DNA of 64,000 bases from Staphylococcus lloydii (GTDB taxonomy: Bacteria; Bacillota; Bacilli; Staphylococcales; Staphylococcaceae): NCBI RefSeq assembly GCF_015775975.1, contig NZ_CP064056.1, positions 62,001 to 126,000 on the forward strand, written 5' to 3'. The notes under the pieces are model-generated. The model had not been told where the DNA came from. It searched no databases and worked only from the letters and a program-made list of their open reading frames with translations. This document shows, piece after piece, positions 1 through 9,372 of this stretch. Positions within the stretch are counted from its first letter, which is position 1. The number at the start of each line of letters is the position of its first letter. A program made the translations under genes and the position numbers.

Positions 1-2
1 GC

Positions 3-668
3 GATTGTGATTATATTCAAGCGTATCAAAGTGATGCAGCTATTATGAATGCTTTAAGTAATACATTGAATACATATTCAATACCTAAAAAACCTTTTGA
101 ATCTTTAATTCAATATGTGAAGGAAGATTTAGTTTTAAAAGAAATGAAAACTGATTCAGATTTATATGAGTATTGCTATGGTGTGGCAGGTACTGTCGGT
201 GAATTGTTAACTCCTATATTAACTTCATCAAATGAAAATAATTTCGAGCAAGCTGAAGAAGCTGCGATTGCTTTAGGCAAGGCAATGCAAATAACTAATA
301 TTTTAAGAGATGTCGGCGAAGATTTTCAAAATGGAAGAATTTATCTAAGTGTAGAAAAATTAGCTCAATATCGAGTTAATCTACATTCTATATATTATGA
401 AGGAGTTACGCCAAATTATATAGAACTGTGGGAAAGTTACGCTACAGAGGCAGTTAGGTTATATGATATTGCATTAAACGGTATTAATTATTTTGACGAA
501 GAGGTACGTTACATTATCGAATTAGCTGCGATAGCTTATCATGAAATACTTGTGGAAGTAAGGAAGGCAAACTATACGTTGCATAAGAAAGTATATGTAA
601 GCAAATTGAAAAAAATGAAAATTTATCGTGAACTTAGTGCGAAATATAATAGGAGTGAAACATTATGA
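3..668 (+). CDS. crtM: Dehydrosqualene synthase (4,4'-diapophytoene synthase), 5' end missing
   Basis: This is the C-terminal 221 residues of CrtM, which condenses two farnesyl diphosphates to dehydrosqualene, the first committed step of staphyloxanthin-type C30 carotenoids. The frame is open from base 3, so the gene starts outside the window; the first ATG at 45 is internal. The block YCYGVAGTVGELLTPIL and the later ILRDVGEDF (second Asp-rich substrate and Mg-binding motif) follow the S. aureus enzyme closely, as does the ending EVRKANYTLHKKV. The family is about 287 residues, so roughly 65 are missing. The stop codon overlaps the crtN start (ATGA), indicating translational coupling. I know the family match from memory and it is strong. 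Confidence 0.95.
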   Translation, partial: DCDYIQAYQSDAAIMNALSNTLNTYSIPKKPFESLIQYVKEDLVLKEMKTDSDLYEYCYGVAGTVGELLTPILTSSNENNFEQAEEAAIALGKAMQITNILRDVGEDFQNGRIYLSVEKLAQYRVNLHSIYYEGVTPNYIELWESYATEAVRLYDIALNGINYFDEEVRYIIELAAIAYHEILVEVRKANYTLHKKVYVSKLKKMKIYRELSAKYNRSETL

Positions 669-2170
669 AGATTGCAGTTATAGGCGGCGGTGTTTCAGGT
701 TTAGCTGCAGCTTCAAGATTAGCAGCAAACGGTCACCAAGTAGATTTATATGAAAAGAACCAACAAATAGGTGGCAGAATGAATCAGATCAAGCAAGATG
801 GATTTACATTTGATATGGGACCAAGCATCGTAATGATGCCTGAGATTTATCGAGACGTTTTTAATTACGCTCAAAAAAATATGAATGATTACTTGGAAAT
901 TAAACAATTATCACATATATATGATGTTTATTTTAGTGAAACAGATCAAATTCGCGTTCCTACAGATCTTGCTCAATTAAGAAATATGCTTGAAGGTATT
1001 GAACCTAACTCTACATATGGTTTTATGTCCTTTTTAACAGATATATACGAAAGATACGAAATAGCACGAAAATATTTTCTAGAACGTACGTTTAGAAAAC
1101 CTACGGATTTTTATAATCCTTTTACTATATATCAGGGTATGAAACTCAAAACATTTGATAAAGCAGATAATTTAATTGAAAAATATGTTGATAATGAAAA
1201 AATCCAAAAGATTTTAGCGTTTCAAACATTATATATAGGTATCGACCCTAAACGAAGCCCGTCATTGTATTCAATTATACCCATGATAGAGTTAATGTTT
1301 GGTGTTCACTTTATAAAAGGTGGTATGTATAGCTTTGTCAGAGCGCTTCAAACGCTAAATGAAGAATTAGGTACTCAAATTTATACCAACGCAAACGTTG
1401 AAGAAATTATCATTGATAGTAGGTATAAGCGTGCGGAGGGACTAAAAGTAAACGGACATATAGAAAAGTATGACAAAATAATTTGTACTGCTGATTTTCC
1501 ATATGCTACTTCATCTTTAATTAAAAATGAACATCATCCTAAGAAGTATACGACACAGAAAATTGATAACATGGACTATTCTTGCTCAGCCTTTTTAATG
1601 TACATAGGGGTTGATAAAGATTTATCTGAAGATATCTTGTTACATAATGTTATATTTTCAAAGGATTTTGATAATAATATCAATGAAATATTTTCCGGGG
1701 AAATATCCCAAGATCCATCAATATATGTATACGCTCCTAGTGTGGAAGATCAGTCGTTAGCGCCAGAAGGTCAAACAGGTATTTATGTGCTGATGCCCGT
1801 TTCAGAATTGAAAACAGGTGATACGGATTGGTCTGATGAGTCAACAATCATACAAGTGAAAGATATTATTTACAATAAGCTTTCTACGATTAAAGCGTTA
1901 AAAGATTTGAAAAAGCAAGTTGTGACAGAAATTATTTATACGCCTAAGGATTTTGAAGGAGATTATAATGCTAAATTTGGAGCAGCCTTTGGTTTAATGC
2001 CTACTTTAGCGCAAAGTAACTATTACAGACCGCCGAATGTGAGCAGAGATTACAAAAATTTGTATTTTGCTGGAGCTAGTGTTCATCCAGGGGCAGGAGT
2101 GCCAATTGTACTGACGAGTGCTAAAATTACAGTTGATGCTATGTTAGAAGATATTAATAATGGTATATAA
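665..2170 (+). CDS. crtN: 4,4'-diapophytoene (dehydrosqualene) desaturase
   Basis: This 501-residue FAD enzyme desaturates dehydrosqualene to 4,4'-diaponeurosporene, the yellow pigment precursor. The N-terminus carries the dinucleotide fold GGGVSGLAAASRLA followed by an acidic residue (YEKN) and GGRMNQ. The C-terminus has the family signature with FAGASVHPGAGVPIVLTSAK near residues 468-487. Length and sequence match staphylococcal CrtN (about 502 residues). The start overlaps the crtM stop by 4 nt. No crtO, crtP or crtQ follows; instead there are three consecutive hairpins, so crtMN is the 3' end of its operon. Whether crtOPQ lie upstream cannot be seen. Confidence 0.96.
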   Translation: MKIAVIGGGVSGLAAASRLAANGHQVDLYEKNQQIGGRMNQIKQDGFTFDMGPSIVMMPEIYRDVFNYAQKNMNDYLEIKQLSHIYDVYFSETDQIRVPTDLAQLRNMLEGIEPNSTYGFMSFLTDIYERYEIARKYFLERTFRKPTDFYNPFTIYQGMKLKTFDKADNLIEKYVDNEKIQKILAFQTLYIGIDPKRSPSLYSIIPMIELMFGVHFIKGGMYSFVRALQTLNEELGTQIYTNANVEEIIIDSRYKRAEGLKVNGHIEKYDKIICTADFPYATSSLIKNEHHPKKYTTQKIDNMDYSCSAFLMYIGVDKDLSEDILLHNVIFSKDFDNNINEIFSGEISQDPSIYVYAPSVEDQSLAPEGQTGIYVLMPVSELKTGDTDWSDESTIIQVKDIIYNKLSTIKALKDLKKQVVTEIIYTPKDFEGDYNAKFGAAFGLMPTLAQSNYYRPPNVSRDYKNLYFAGASVHPGAGVPIVLTSAKITVDAMLEDINNGI

Positions 2171-2173
2171 AAA

Positions 2174-2294
2174 CGGGAGTGGGACAGAAATCAAATTTTC
2201 TAATATAGATTTCGTAGTCCCACCCCGGCAAGGGTGACTAGGATTGAAAAAAGCTTGATATAATCGCATTTTCAATTCAGTCACCTACTGCCAA
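2174..2294. repeat. Two stacked intergenic stem-loops after crtN
   Basis: The first hairpin pairs GGGAGTGGGAC...GAAATC (about 2174-2192) with GATTTC...GTCCCACCCC (about 2207-2226). The second pairs GGCAAGGGTGACT...GATTGAAAA (about 2227-2250) with TTTTCAATTC-AGTCACC...GCC (about 2270-2293). The gagtgggacagaaat...gtcccacccc motif is, from memory, a repeat seen between genes in many staphylococci. No coding potential is evident. Confidence 0.6.
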
Positions 2295-2302
2295 ATTGAA
2301 AA

Positions 2303-2345
2303 CGAGCCTGAGACATCTATTTATGTCCTAGGCTCGCCTTTTTAA
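2303..2345. terminator. Bidirectional terminator between crtN and the PNPOx gene
   Basis: An imperfect stem, CGAGCCTGAGACAT (2303-2316) against ATGTCCTAGGCTCG (2323-2336), is followed by CCTTTTT. It sits between two convergent genes and can serve both strands. Confidence 0.75.
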
Positions 2346-2771
2346 CTAATCGAACGTAATGGTTTGTGGTGCGTCTAATTTTTTATCGTTCATAATTTTT
2401 ATGGATTTTGGTATTACTTTAATTACACACAAGTTTGGATCATCCTTAGAGTCAAAAAAGGACTTATCTTGTTTGTTCCAAATCCAATCAATAGTCTCTT
2501 GATCTTTCAGTATTTCAACATTAGCATCAATTTCTAGAAAACTACGATTATTCGTTTCATCGTAACCTATAAGTACGTGAGCTTTGGGATTATCTTTAAA
2601 TTCAGCAATTTTTTTAGACTCAATGCTTGTCTTAGTATAAAGTGTGTGTCCATCATTATAAAATACCATGTATCTACTATTAGGTGTATTGTTATGTGCA
2701 GTAGATAGGACACCTATTTTTGATGTATTTAATATATTTTCAATTTCATTTTGTAATTGTTTGTTATTCAT
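2346..2771 (-). CDS. Pyridoxamine 5'-phosphate oxidase-like general stress protein
   Basis: A 141-residue protein of the split-barrel, FMN-binding PNPOx-like superfamily (general stress protein 26 type). Family-like features are the N-terminal ILNTSKIGVLSTAHNNTPNSRYM, the strand NDGHTLYTKTSIESKKIAEFKDNPKAHVLIG and the helix around QETIDWIWNKQDKSFF. Such proteins bind flavin or heme-like ligands, and the true substrate is usually unknown. The ATG has a gaggtg ribosome site 9-10 nt upstream on the minus strand. It is a single-gene unit convergent with crtN, sharing the terminator. The family call is confident; the function is not. Confidence 0.8.
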   Translation of the reverse strand: MNNKQLQNEIENILNTSKIGVLSTAHNNTPNSRYMVFYNDGHTLYTKTSIESKKIAEFKDNPKAHVLIGYDETNNRSFLEIDANVEILKDQETIDWIWNKQDKSFFDSKDDPNLCVIKVIPKSIKIMNDKKLDAPQTITFD

Positions 2772-2954
2772 AATTTAATCACCTCTGATAATAATATACC
2801 CTGAAGTTGCCTATAATATGTAAGGTATTAAAATTTATTTTATTTTTTAGTGAATTATACAAAAGTTAAAACGGGTATATGATTGAAAACACAATCTTAA
2901 GTTAAAGGACAATTATAAAGTGAATTTGTATGAAACAAGCTGGGAGGCAATAAA

Positions 2955-4328
2955 ATGCATTTAGGAGTCATACTTAACAGAGTTTTTAGAACGAAAGATA
3001 ATCCACTTTTTCAATATATAGTGAAGTATCAAAATGAGATAAATAAATTGTATTTTATCTTACCTTTAGAAGATTTAACTGACGCATCAGAAGTAAAACG
3101 TAACTATTACTATAAAGTTGTAAAAGGATTTGTAAATGCTTTAGATAAGCATGATATACAACCTTATATTGTCACATACGAAAAGCTAGGTGAATTAGCA
3201 GAAACATTGGCGTTATCTCACGTATTAGTAGCAAAAGATATTATGAGTTATCACAAAGAAATATATGACTATCCTCATGTAAAAAAGGCTTTTGAAAATC
3301 ACCAAGTTACAGTAATTGGACAGCGCGTGAATCATTATTTTGTGCCAACAAAGACTTTTAATAAACAGCAACAGCCTTATAAAGTATTTACTAGTTTTTA
3401 TAAAGCAAATCGTCAGGACTTAGTACACACCCCTAAAAAAAGTTATCAATTTAAGCAGTTGTCTCAAATTGCGGAAAAGGGTTCAAATCAAAGTGACTTA
3501 AAATTTGAAAATAATAAAGATATAGAAAAGTTAGCGCGTAAAGCTTGGGATGATTTTTTAAATGGTGACATAGCTCATTATGATAAATTGACTGACGATG
3601 TGTCGCAGGATTTTGTTAGTGGATTAGGTAAATATTTAGCATATGGACTACTCGATATTCGTGAAATTATAAATGATTTACTTGAAGATTATGAGAGCGA
3701 TGAAAAAAATTTTGAAGCTTTTATAAGAGAGGTTCTATTCCGTGAATTTTATTATGTGTTAATGACACAGTATTCAGAAACGGCAACTAAATCCTTTTCT
3801 GAAAAATATCGAAACATGCAATGGTCGTATAATAAAACACATTTTGAAGTATGGAAAAAAGGTCAAACTGGTTACCCAATCGTTGATGCTGCAATGAAGA
3901 AGCTGAATCGTACAGGATATATGCATAATCGCTTACGAATGGTCGTATCACAATTTTTAACGAAAAATTTATTTATTGATTGGACTTGGGGGGAGGAGTA
4001 CTTTAGACAGTATTTGATAGATTATGATAATGCATCTAATGTACATGGATGGCAGTGGTCAGCATCAACTGGAACAGATGCAGTGCCTTATTTCAGAATG
4101 TTTAATCCTATACGTCAAAGTGAGCGTTTTGATGCGCAAGGGTATTTTATTAAAACACAGCTAGAAATATTTAATGATGTGAGCAGTAAATACATTCATG
4201 ATCCAACTAAATATAAAGACAAGTTACAAGAAATTTATCATATTGAAATTGGAAAAGATTATCCACAGACTATCGTGAATCATAAAAATAGTAGAGATTA
4301 TGTTATGGATAAATTTAAGCAATTTTGA
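2955..4328 (+). CDS. phrB: Deoxyribodipyrimidine photolyase
   Basis: A 457-residue cryptochrome/photolyase family protein that repairs UV-induced cyclobutane pyrimidine dimers using blue light, FADH- and an antenna. The N-terminal alpha/beta photolyase domain covers about residues 1-160. The C-terminal FAD-binding helical domain contains RNMQWSYN, the GYPIVDAAM segment, MHNRLRM, and the hallmark DYDNASNVHGWQWSASTGTD followed by PYFRMFNPIRQSERFD. These are the residues lining the FAD and lesion pockets. The length fits class I CPD photolyases. The start has a gggagg site 7-8 nt upstream. The small monooxygenase gene follows after about 20-30 nt and is probably co-transcribed. Confidence 0.93.
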   Translation: MHLGVILNRVFRTKDNPLFQYIVKYQNEINKLYFILPLEDLTDASEVKRNYYYKVVKGFVNALDKHDIQPYIVTYEKLGELAETLALSHVLVAKDIMSYHKEIYDYPHVKKAFENHQVTVIGQRVNHYFVPTKTFNKQQQPYKVFTSFYKANRQDLVHTPKKSYQFKQLSQIAEKGSNQSDLKFENNKDIEKLARKAWDDFLNGDIAHYDKLTDDVSQDFVSGLGKYLAYGLLDIREIINDLLEDYESDEKNFEAFIREVLFREFYYVLMTQYSETATKSFSEKYRNMQWSYNKTHFEVWKKGQTGYPIVDAAMKKLNRTGYMHNRLRMVVSQFLTKNLFIDWTWGEEYFRQYLIDYDNASNVHGWQWSASTGTDAVPYFRMFNPIRQSERFDAQGYFIKTQLEIFNDVSSKYIHDPTKYKDKLQEIYHIEIGKDYPQTIVNHKNSRDYVMDKFKQF

Positions 4329-4358
4329 CATATCATCCAATAAAAAGGAGTGATTCAT

Positions 4359-4790
4359 TTGTTGAAAAATGAAATACATCGTATTTATTTAGACAAAAAT
4401 AATAATGAGGTAACTATTAATAGATTTAATGTGACATATCACTATACTATATTAGAACAAATTAATGATTTGCCACAATATGGTTATGCAGTTTTAAACC
4501 ATTTATATGCTAATCCTGGTTTAGAGGCAGACTTCGAGCGTGTGTTCTTAAATAGAGATAAACATCTAGAGAATACTGAAGGGTTTGAAAATCTATTATT
4601 TCTAAAGCCACATAGTACACATGAACATCATGTTATCATTACGTTTTGGCAAGACGAAGCAGCTTACAAACATTGGCAAGAGTCTCAGGAATATAAAGCA
4701 TCCCATAAAAATAGAGGAACCAAGCAAGGTGCTGATAAATCTATTGTAAACAGAAACCTATCATTTAATATTAGTTTAGAATTTAAATAA
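4359..4790 (+). CDS. Antibiotic biosynthesis monooxygenase (ABM/IsdG-like fold) family protein
   Basis: A protein of about 143 residues with a dimeric alpha/beta-barrel (ABM) domain in its second half: YAVLNHLYANPGLEADFERVFLNR, then GFENLLFLKPHS, then VIITFWQDEAAYKHWQES and YKASH. The N-terminal ~60 residues look like the extra half-domain seen in staphylococcal TRAP-like proteins. I chose the TTG at 4359 because AAGGAG at 4345-4350 lies 8 nt upstream; a GTG at 4350 is in frame but overlaps the ribosome site, and TTG 4362 is also possible. It follows phrB closely. Substrate unknown. A hairpin with T-run lies just downstream. Confidence 0.72.
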   Translation: MLKNEIHRIYLDKNNNEVTINRFNVTYHYTILEQINDLPQYGYAVLNHLYANPGLEADFERVFLNRDKHLENTEGFENLLFLKPHSTHEHHVIITFWQDEAAYKHWQESQEYKASHKNRGTKQGADKSIVNRNLSFNISLEFK

Positions 4791-4826
4791 CATAATTTTT
4801 GAATTAAATGATATTTCTGCAAACAT

Positions 4827-4865
4827 ATAGGCGAGTTATTTAAATACTAACTTGCCTATTTTTTA
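4827..4865 (+). terminator. Rho-independent terminator of the phrB operon
   Basis: ATAGGCGAGTT (4827-4837) pairs with AACTTGCCTAT (4849-4859), followed by six T residues. Confidence 0.8.
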
Positions 4866-5109
4866 AGCGATATAAAAATTTTAGCAAAATCACTGATAAG
4901 CAGAGACATATCACAAATAAAACTAAAAAATAGGTTGTATGTAACTCACTTTGAAATTGATTGAATATATAGTATCTTTAATAAAATACAGCTATTGTGG
5001 CGTAGAATTTGAGAATCAAAAAAGGATTAATATAGTTTGAAGAGACTGAGCATAAATACTAGAAAAATGGCCAGTAAATGAGTTTATTATAAATTCATTT
5101 ACTGGCTTC

Positions 5110-5320
5110 TTTAAATAATTATCTAGACAATTTGCTTTTCTAGACATACTCTGAAATGCGTTATTTTCTTTAAGAATATTAATATATGACTTGTTTTGGT
5201 AATGATAACCTTGGTCAGAGTGTATTGTCATGCGATAGTTAAGATTAGATCTTTTAATTAAAACATTGTTTTAAATATCGATGACAAGGTCTAATGTAGG
5301 ACGTGTAGACATAAGTTTCG
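5110..5320 (-). pseudogene. IS3-family transposase (orfB) remnant
   Basis: On the minus strand the peptide NLNYRMTIHSDQGYHYQNKS, continuing into ILKENNAFQSMSRKANCLDN, matches the catalytic region of IS3-type transposases (the second Asp of DDE lies in HSDQG). Just upstream, TRPTLDLVIDI is also family-like but is cut by a stop codon. Downstream of CLDN the reading is lost. Terminal repeats and orfA are absent, so this is a dead fragment. The 4790-5363 interval holds only this, a degraded dispersed repeat near 4891 and the terminator before it. Confidence 0.75.
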
Positions 5321-5362
5321 GAATTATATAAATCCATAAAAGTAGATAAATCGAAAACATTT

Positions 5363-5379
5363 ATACCCCTAAGGGGTAT
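5363..5379. promoter_or_regulatory. CsoR-type copper operator in the copBL promoter
   Basis: ATACCCCTAAGGGGTAT is a perfect 8+1+8 palindrome with the four-C/four-G core known for CsoR operators. A -10-like TATAGT lies at 5384-5389, so bound CsoR would block the promoter. csoR itself is not in the window. CsoR and CstR sites are alike; the copper genes downstream favour CsoR. Confidence 0.8.
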
Positions 5380-5434
5380 GTGTTATAGTATAAGTATAGC
5401 TAATATAATATTTTCATAAATAGGAGGAGTTAAT

Positions 5435-7498
5435 TTGAAGAATAATGGTGAAGAGCTTAAGCATCAAAATCACATGAATCATTCCAATCAAATGCATCAT
5501 GATAACCATGAATCACATAATCAACATAGTGGCCATGCACATCATCATGGGAATTTTAAAGCTAAGTTTTTTGTTTCATTAATTTTTGCAATACCTATCA
5601 TTTTTTTATCGCCAATGATGGGCGTTAAATTACCTTTTCAATTCACATTTCCAGGTTCTGAATGGGTAGTGTTAATATTAGGTACAATTTTATTCTTTTA
5701 TGGTGGTAAACCGTTCTTGTCTGGTGGTAAAGATGAAATTGCTGCAAAAAAACCAGGCATGATGACCTTAGTTGCCCTAGGCATTTCGGTAGCTTATATT
5801 TATAGCTTGTATGCTTTTTATATGAATAACTTTAGTAGTGCAACTGGTCATACAATGGACTTTTTTTGGGAATTAGCTACCTTAATTTTAATTATGTTAT
5901 TAGGACATTGGATAGAAATGAATGCTGTCGGAAATGCTGGAGATGCCTTAAAGAAAATGGCAGAACTTTTACCTAATAGTGCTATTAAAGTTATGGACAA
6001 TGGTCAACGCGAAGAAGTTAAAATATCAGAGATCATGACTGATGATGTCGTCGAAGTAAAAGCCGGAGAAAGCATTCCAACAGATGGTATTATTGTTCAA
6101 GGACAAACATCCATAGATGAATCCCTAGTCACTGGAGAATCAAAAAAAGTACAAAAAAATCAAAATGACAACGTTATTGGGGGTTCTATTAATGGATCTG
6201 GAACAATACAAGTCAAGGTTACAGCTGTTGGAGAAGATGGATATCTTTCTCAAGTTATGAGACTTGTTAATCAAGCACAAAATGATAAATCTAGTGCTGA
6301 ATTGTTATCTGATAAAGTGGCGGGTTATTTATTCTACTTTGCTGTAAGTGTCGGCGTAATTTCGTTTATCGTCTGGATGCTCATTCAAAAAGATGTTGAT
6401 TTTGCACTCGAACGTCTCGTAACTGTATTAGTCATTGCTTGTCCACATGCTTTAGGCCTGGCAATACCTTTAGTTACTGCACGTTCTACTTCTATAGCTG
6501 CCCACAATGGTTTAATTATTAAAAATAGAGAGTCTGTAGAAATGGCTCAACATATCGATTATGTAATGATGGACAAAACCGGTACTTTAACTGAGGGTAA
6601 CTTTTCTGTGAATCATTATGAAAGTTTTAAAGAAGGATTAAGCAACGATACTATAATAAGCCTTTTCGCCTCATTAGAAAGTCAGTCTAACCATCCATTA
6701 GCTATAAGTATTGTTGATTTTGCAAAAAGTAAAAATGTTTCATCTGCTAATCCACAAAATGTCAATAACATTCCAGGTGTCGGATTAGAAGGTCTAATTG
6801 ATAATAAAACATATAAAATAACAAATGTTTCTTATCTTGATAAACATGAGCTTAATTATGACAATGACTTATTTATAAAATTAGCACAACAAGGCAATTC
6901 AATCAGCTATTTAATTGATGAACAACAAGTCATTGGCATGATTGCTCAAGGAGATCAAATTAAAGAAAGCTCAAAACAAATGGTAGCTGATTTACTATCA
7001 AGAAATATTACACCAGTCATGCTTACAGGTGACAATAATGAAGTGGCACACGCTGTCGCAAAAGAATTAGGTATTAGTGATGTCCACGCACAACTCATGC
7101 CAGAAGATAAGGAAAGCATTATAAAAGATTATCAAAGTGACGGTAATAAAGTCATGATGGTCGGAGACGGTATCAACGATGCGCCGAGTCTTATAAGAGC
7201 CGATATTGGTATAGCAATTGGTGCAGGCACAGATGTTGCAGTGGATTCAGGTGATATCATACTTGTTAAAAGTAATCCATCAGATATTATTCATTTCTTG
7301 ATCCTTTCAAATAATACTATGAGAAAAATGGTGCAAAACTTGTGGTGGGGTGCAGGTTATAATATTGTTGCTGTACCTTTAGCAGCTGGTATTTTAGCAT
7401 TTATCGGCTTGATTTTATCACCTGCAATAGGTGCTATTTTAATGTCACTAAGTACGGTTATTGTTGCAATTAATGCCTTTACATTAAAATTAAAATAA
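5435..7498 (+). CDS. copB: Copper-exporting P1B-type ATPase CopB
   Basis: A 687-residue P-type ATPase that exports copper from the cytosol. The N-terminus (residues 1-40) is a His/Met-rich metal-binding stretch with [11 protein letters not shown]. The membrane metal site is CPHALGL at about residue 336 (the CPH motif typical of CopB rather than the CPC of CopA). The actuator TGES lies near 232, the phosphorylation site DKTGT starts at D380, the P1B NHPLA motif is near 429, and the hinge GDGINDAP is near 575. The start is TTG at 5435 behind aggagg. copL follows after 17 nt. The pair is known from copper islands of S. aureus (ACME/SCC), so horizontal acquisition is plausible. Confidence 0.95.
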   Translation: MKNNGEELKHQNHMNHSNQMHHDNHESHNQHSGHAHHHGNFKAKFFVSLIFAIPIIFLSPMMGVKLPFQFTFPGSEWVVLILGTILFFYGGKPFLSGGKDEIAAKKPGMMTLVALGISVAYIYSLYAFYMNNFSSATGHTMDFFWELATLILIMLLGHWIEMNAVGNAGDALKKMAELLPNSAIKVMDNGQREEVKISEIMTDDVVEVKAGESIPTDGIIVQGQTSIDESLVTGESKKVQKNQNDNVIGGSINGSGTIQVKVTAVGEDGYLSQVMRLVNQAQNDKSSAELLSDKVAGYLFYFAVSVGVISFIVWMLIQKDVDFALERLVTVLVIACPHALGLAIPLVTARSTSIAAHNGLIIKNRESVEMAQHIDYVMMDKTGTLTEGNFSVNHYESFKEGLSNDTIISLFASLESQSNHPLAISIVDFAKSKNVSSANPQNVNNIPGVGLEGLIDNKTYKITNVSYLDKHELNYDNDLFIKLAQQGNSISYLIDEQQVIGMIAQGDQIKESSKQMVADLLSRNITPVMLTGDNNEVAHAVAKELGISDVHAQLMPEDKESIIKDYQSDGNKVMMVGDGINDAPSLIRADIGIAIGAGTDVAVDSGDIILVKSNPSDIIHFLILSNNTMRKMVQNLWWGAGYNIVAVPLAAGILAFIGLILSPAIGAILMSLSTVIVAINAFTLKLK

Positions 7499-7515
7499 AA
7501 GATAGGAGTTTTATT

Positions 7516-8061
7516 ATGATTAAAAAATTATTTTTTATGATATTAGGATCATTACTAATATTATCAGCTTGCTCCAATAATGATGAAAAAGATAAAAATA
7601 CTAAAGATCAAAAAAGTGAGACCCATATGAAGCATAATGATGAAATTAAAGTTCCTGAAGATATGAAATCGACTAATGAAGGTGAATTTAAAGCGGGAGA
7701 TAAAGTAACGATTACAGCAGGGCATATGCCAGGTATGAAAGGTGCAGAAGCTACTGTAAAAGGTGCGTATAAAACATATGCCTATGTTGTAAGTTATAAA
7801 CCCACAAATGGAAATAAAAAAGTAAACAATCATAAATGGGTTGTAAACGAAGAGATCAAAGATGCACCTAAAGATGGATTTAGTAAGGGCGATACTGTTA
7901 AATTAGAAGCAAGTCATATGTCTGGTATGAAAGGTGCTACAGCCAATATAGATAACGTGAAAAAGACTACTGTTTACGTGGTTGATTACAAATCCAAAGA
8001 TAATGGTAAAATCATTAAAAATCATAAATGGATGACAGGAAATGAATTGGAAGCACGCTAA
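7516..8061 (+). CDS. copL: Copper-binding surface lipoprotein CopL (YdhK/DUF1541 family)
   Basis: A 181-residue lipoprotein. The signal peptide ends in the lipobox LSAC (Cys20 region), followed by an acidic linker. Two DUF1541 repeats follow: GDKVTITAGHMPGMKGAEAT...NHKWVVNEEI and GDTVKLEASHMSGMKGATAN...NHKWMTGNEL, each with an HMxGMKGA copper-binding-like His/Met motif. CopL is known to bind copper outside the membrane and to complement CopB. It is the second gene of the copper operon and ends before a strong terminator. Confidence 0.9.
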   Translation: MIKKLFFMILGSLLILSACSNNDEKDKNTKDQKSETHMKHNDEIKVPEDMKSTNEGEFKAGDKVTITAGHMPGMKGAEATVKGAYKTYAYVVSYKPTNGNKKVNNHKWVVNEEIKDAPKDGFSKGDTVKLEASHMSGMKGATANIDNVKKTTVYVVDYKSKDNGKIIKNHKWMTGNELEAR

Positions 8062-8100
8062 AAATCTAATTCTAAATTGAGAAATAAATAGATATAAAAA

Positions 8101-8157
8101 ATATTCTCCTTAATCAATAATTTAAAAAACTTATTATTGTTAAGGAGAATATTTTTA
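8101..8157 (+). terminator. Strong terminator after copL
   Basis: ATATTCTCCTTAA (8101-8113) pairs perfectly with TTAAGGAGAATAT (8140-8152), extended by AATAAT/ATTATT, then TTTTT. Confidence 0.85.
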
Positions 8158-8240
8158 GTGTGTAAATTAAAAAGAATTTTAGAAGAATAACATTTATCAA
8201 AAAATTGTTCATTGCCTTATTAATTGAAATTATATAATTA

Positions 8241-8276
8241 AAAACCGCATCATTAGCCAATACGCAGAGCCATATA
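8241..8276. repeat. Decayed copy of the dispersed GATAAGCAGAAG repeat
   Basis: AAAACCGCATCATT followed by TACGCAGAGCCATA resembles the left arm and core of the intact stem-loop at 15863-15920. The right arm is lost. Confidence 0.5.
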
Positions 8277-8286
8277 ATAAATAATC

Positions 8287-8330
8287 CTGAAAATCCACCC
8301 AATTTAAAGATTAATTGGGTGGATTTTCAG
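8287..8330. terminator. Perfect 18-bp stem-loop
   Basis: CTGAAAATCCACCCAATT (8287-8304) pairs exactly with AATTGGGTGGATTTTCAG (8313-8330), with an 8-nt loop. It lies in the 8062-8616 gap, between the copBL terminator and the end of tauE. It could terminate the minus-strand cstR-tauE transcript, although it is about 290 nt past tauE. A 66-codon minus-strand ORF at 8327-8527 in the same gap has no family signature and I do not call it. Confidence 0.5.
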
Positions 8331-8616
8331 TTTAGGTTAAATAATATAAAGATAATAAACATGACACTTGTAAAGCGATTTAATTCTTGTACTTTATCAC
8401 TAAGATTTAAATAGATAATGATAGGCTTTTTGTTTTTTTGATACAATGTCACAAAGGTCTTTTGAATAATCGAATTCTTTATTATTGATTTTATGTTTCT
8501 CTTTTCTAATCCCTTTACGATATCCATAGTTATTGAATGCTATTTTTTGATACTAATACTTAATTTTTGGTGTGTATAATTATAAATATCAGGAGTTGCC
8601 TGACAAATTTCATTGA

Positions 8617-9372
8617 TTAAAAGATAAGTTGAATAATTGCAACAATGATTAAAATACTTATAATCCATTTTTGTATGAAGTTAGGGATCTTTTTACTTAA
8701 TTTTAAACCTAAGGGAGCAAAGATAATACTTCCTATTATTAAAAATAACGCGTCTTCTAAAGGAATGTAACCTTGTATAAGTTTAATGATAAAGGCGCCA
8801 ATTGAAGATATAAAAGCAATTACTATACTATTAGCAACTACCATATTCATTGGTAATTTGAATAAAACTAGCAATATAGGAATAATAATAAAAGCGCCGC
8901 CTGCTCCAACTATACCCGAAATAATACCAACGAAAAGACCTATAATAACTAGTAAAGGTTTATTAAAAGCAGGTTCGCCTGAACGAGATTCGACTTTAAT
9001 AAACATTAAAATTAATGCGAGTAAAGCAATGATAATATATATCGTATTTACAAATGCAGCATTAAATAAATTTGCTAGGAATGCGCCTAACATGCTCCCT
9101 GTAATCATACCTCCACTCATATAAATAACTAATGGCGGGGAGAATTCTGTTTTTTTTCGCGCTTTTAATGACCCACTTAAAGTACTGAAAAAGACTTGAC
9201 TGGAAGTAAGTCCTGAAGCGATGTATGCACTGTATGGAGGAACACCAAATAGTGGCGGTAATAATAAAATAGCTGGATAAATAATGATAGCACCACCGAT
9301 ACCTACTAGACCCGAAATAAAGCCTCCGAACACTCCAATAAGTAACATCATAATAACAGTTGAAATATCCAT
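8617..9372 (-). CDS. tauE: TauE/SafE-family sulfite/sulfonate membrane exporter
   Basis: A 251-residue polytopic membrane protein of the TauE/SafE (DUF81) family with about eight membrane spans. Two internally similar halves both begin with a Gly-rich motif: GGFISGLVGIGGAIIIYPAILL and GIISGIVGAGGAFIIIPILLV. In S. aureus the orthologue lies in the cst locus and is thought to move sulfite or a related product of CstB chemistry. The start ATG overlaps the cstR stop by one base (TAATG), so the two are translationally coupled. Confidence 0.88.
   Translation of the reverse strand: MDISTVIMMLLIGVFGGFISGLVGIGGAIIIYPAILLLPPLFGVPPYSAYIASGLTSSQVFFSTLSGSLKARKKTEFSPPLVIYMSGGMITGSMLGAFLANLFNAAFVNTIYIIIALLALILMFIKVESRSGEPAFNKPLLVIIGLFVGIISGIVGAGGAFIIIPILLVLFKLPMNMVVANSIVIAFISSIGAFIIKLIQGYIPLEDALFLIIGSIIFAPLGLKLSKKIPNFIQKWIISILIIVAIIQLIF

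Noticed and set aside
5016-5231. An intact transposase gene
   Set aside because: Only the middle of an IS3 orfB is recognisable, upstream matching sequence is interrupted by a stop and no terminal repeats are seen.
8114-8302. A 62-codon minus-strand ORF over the copL terminator
   Set aside because: It spans a terminator, a repeat and a stem-loop, so coding is unlikely.
8327-8527. A 66-codon minus-strand ORF in the gap after copL
   Set aside because: No recognisable motif, its start lacks a clear ribosome site and its end runs into the 18-bp stem-loop.
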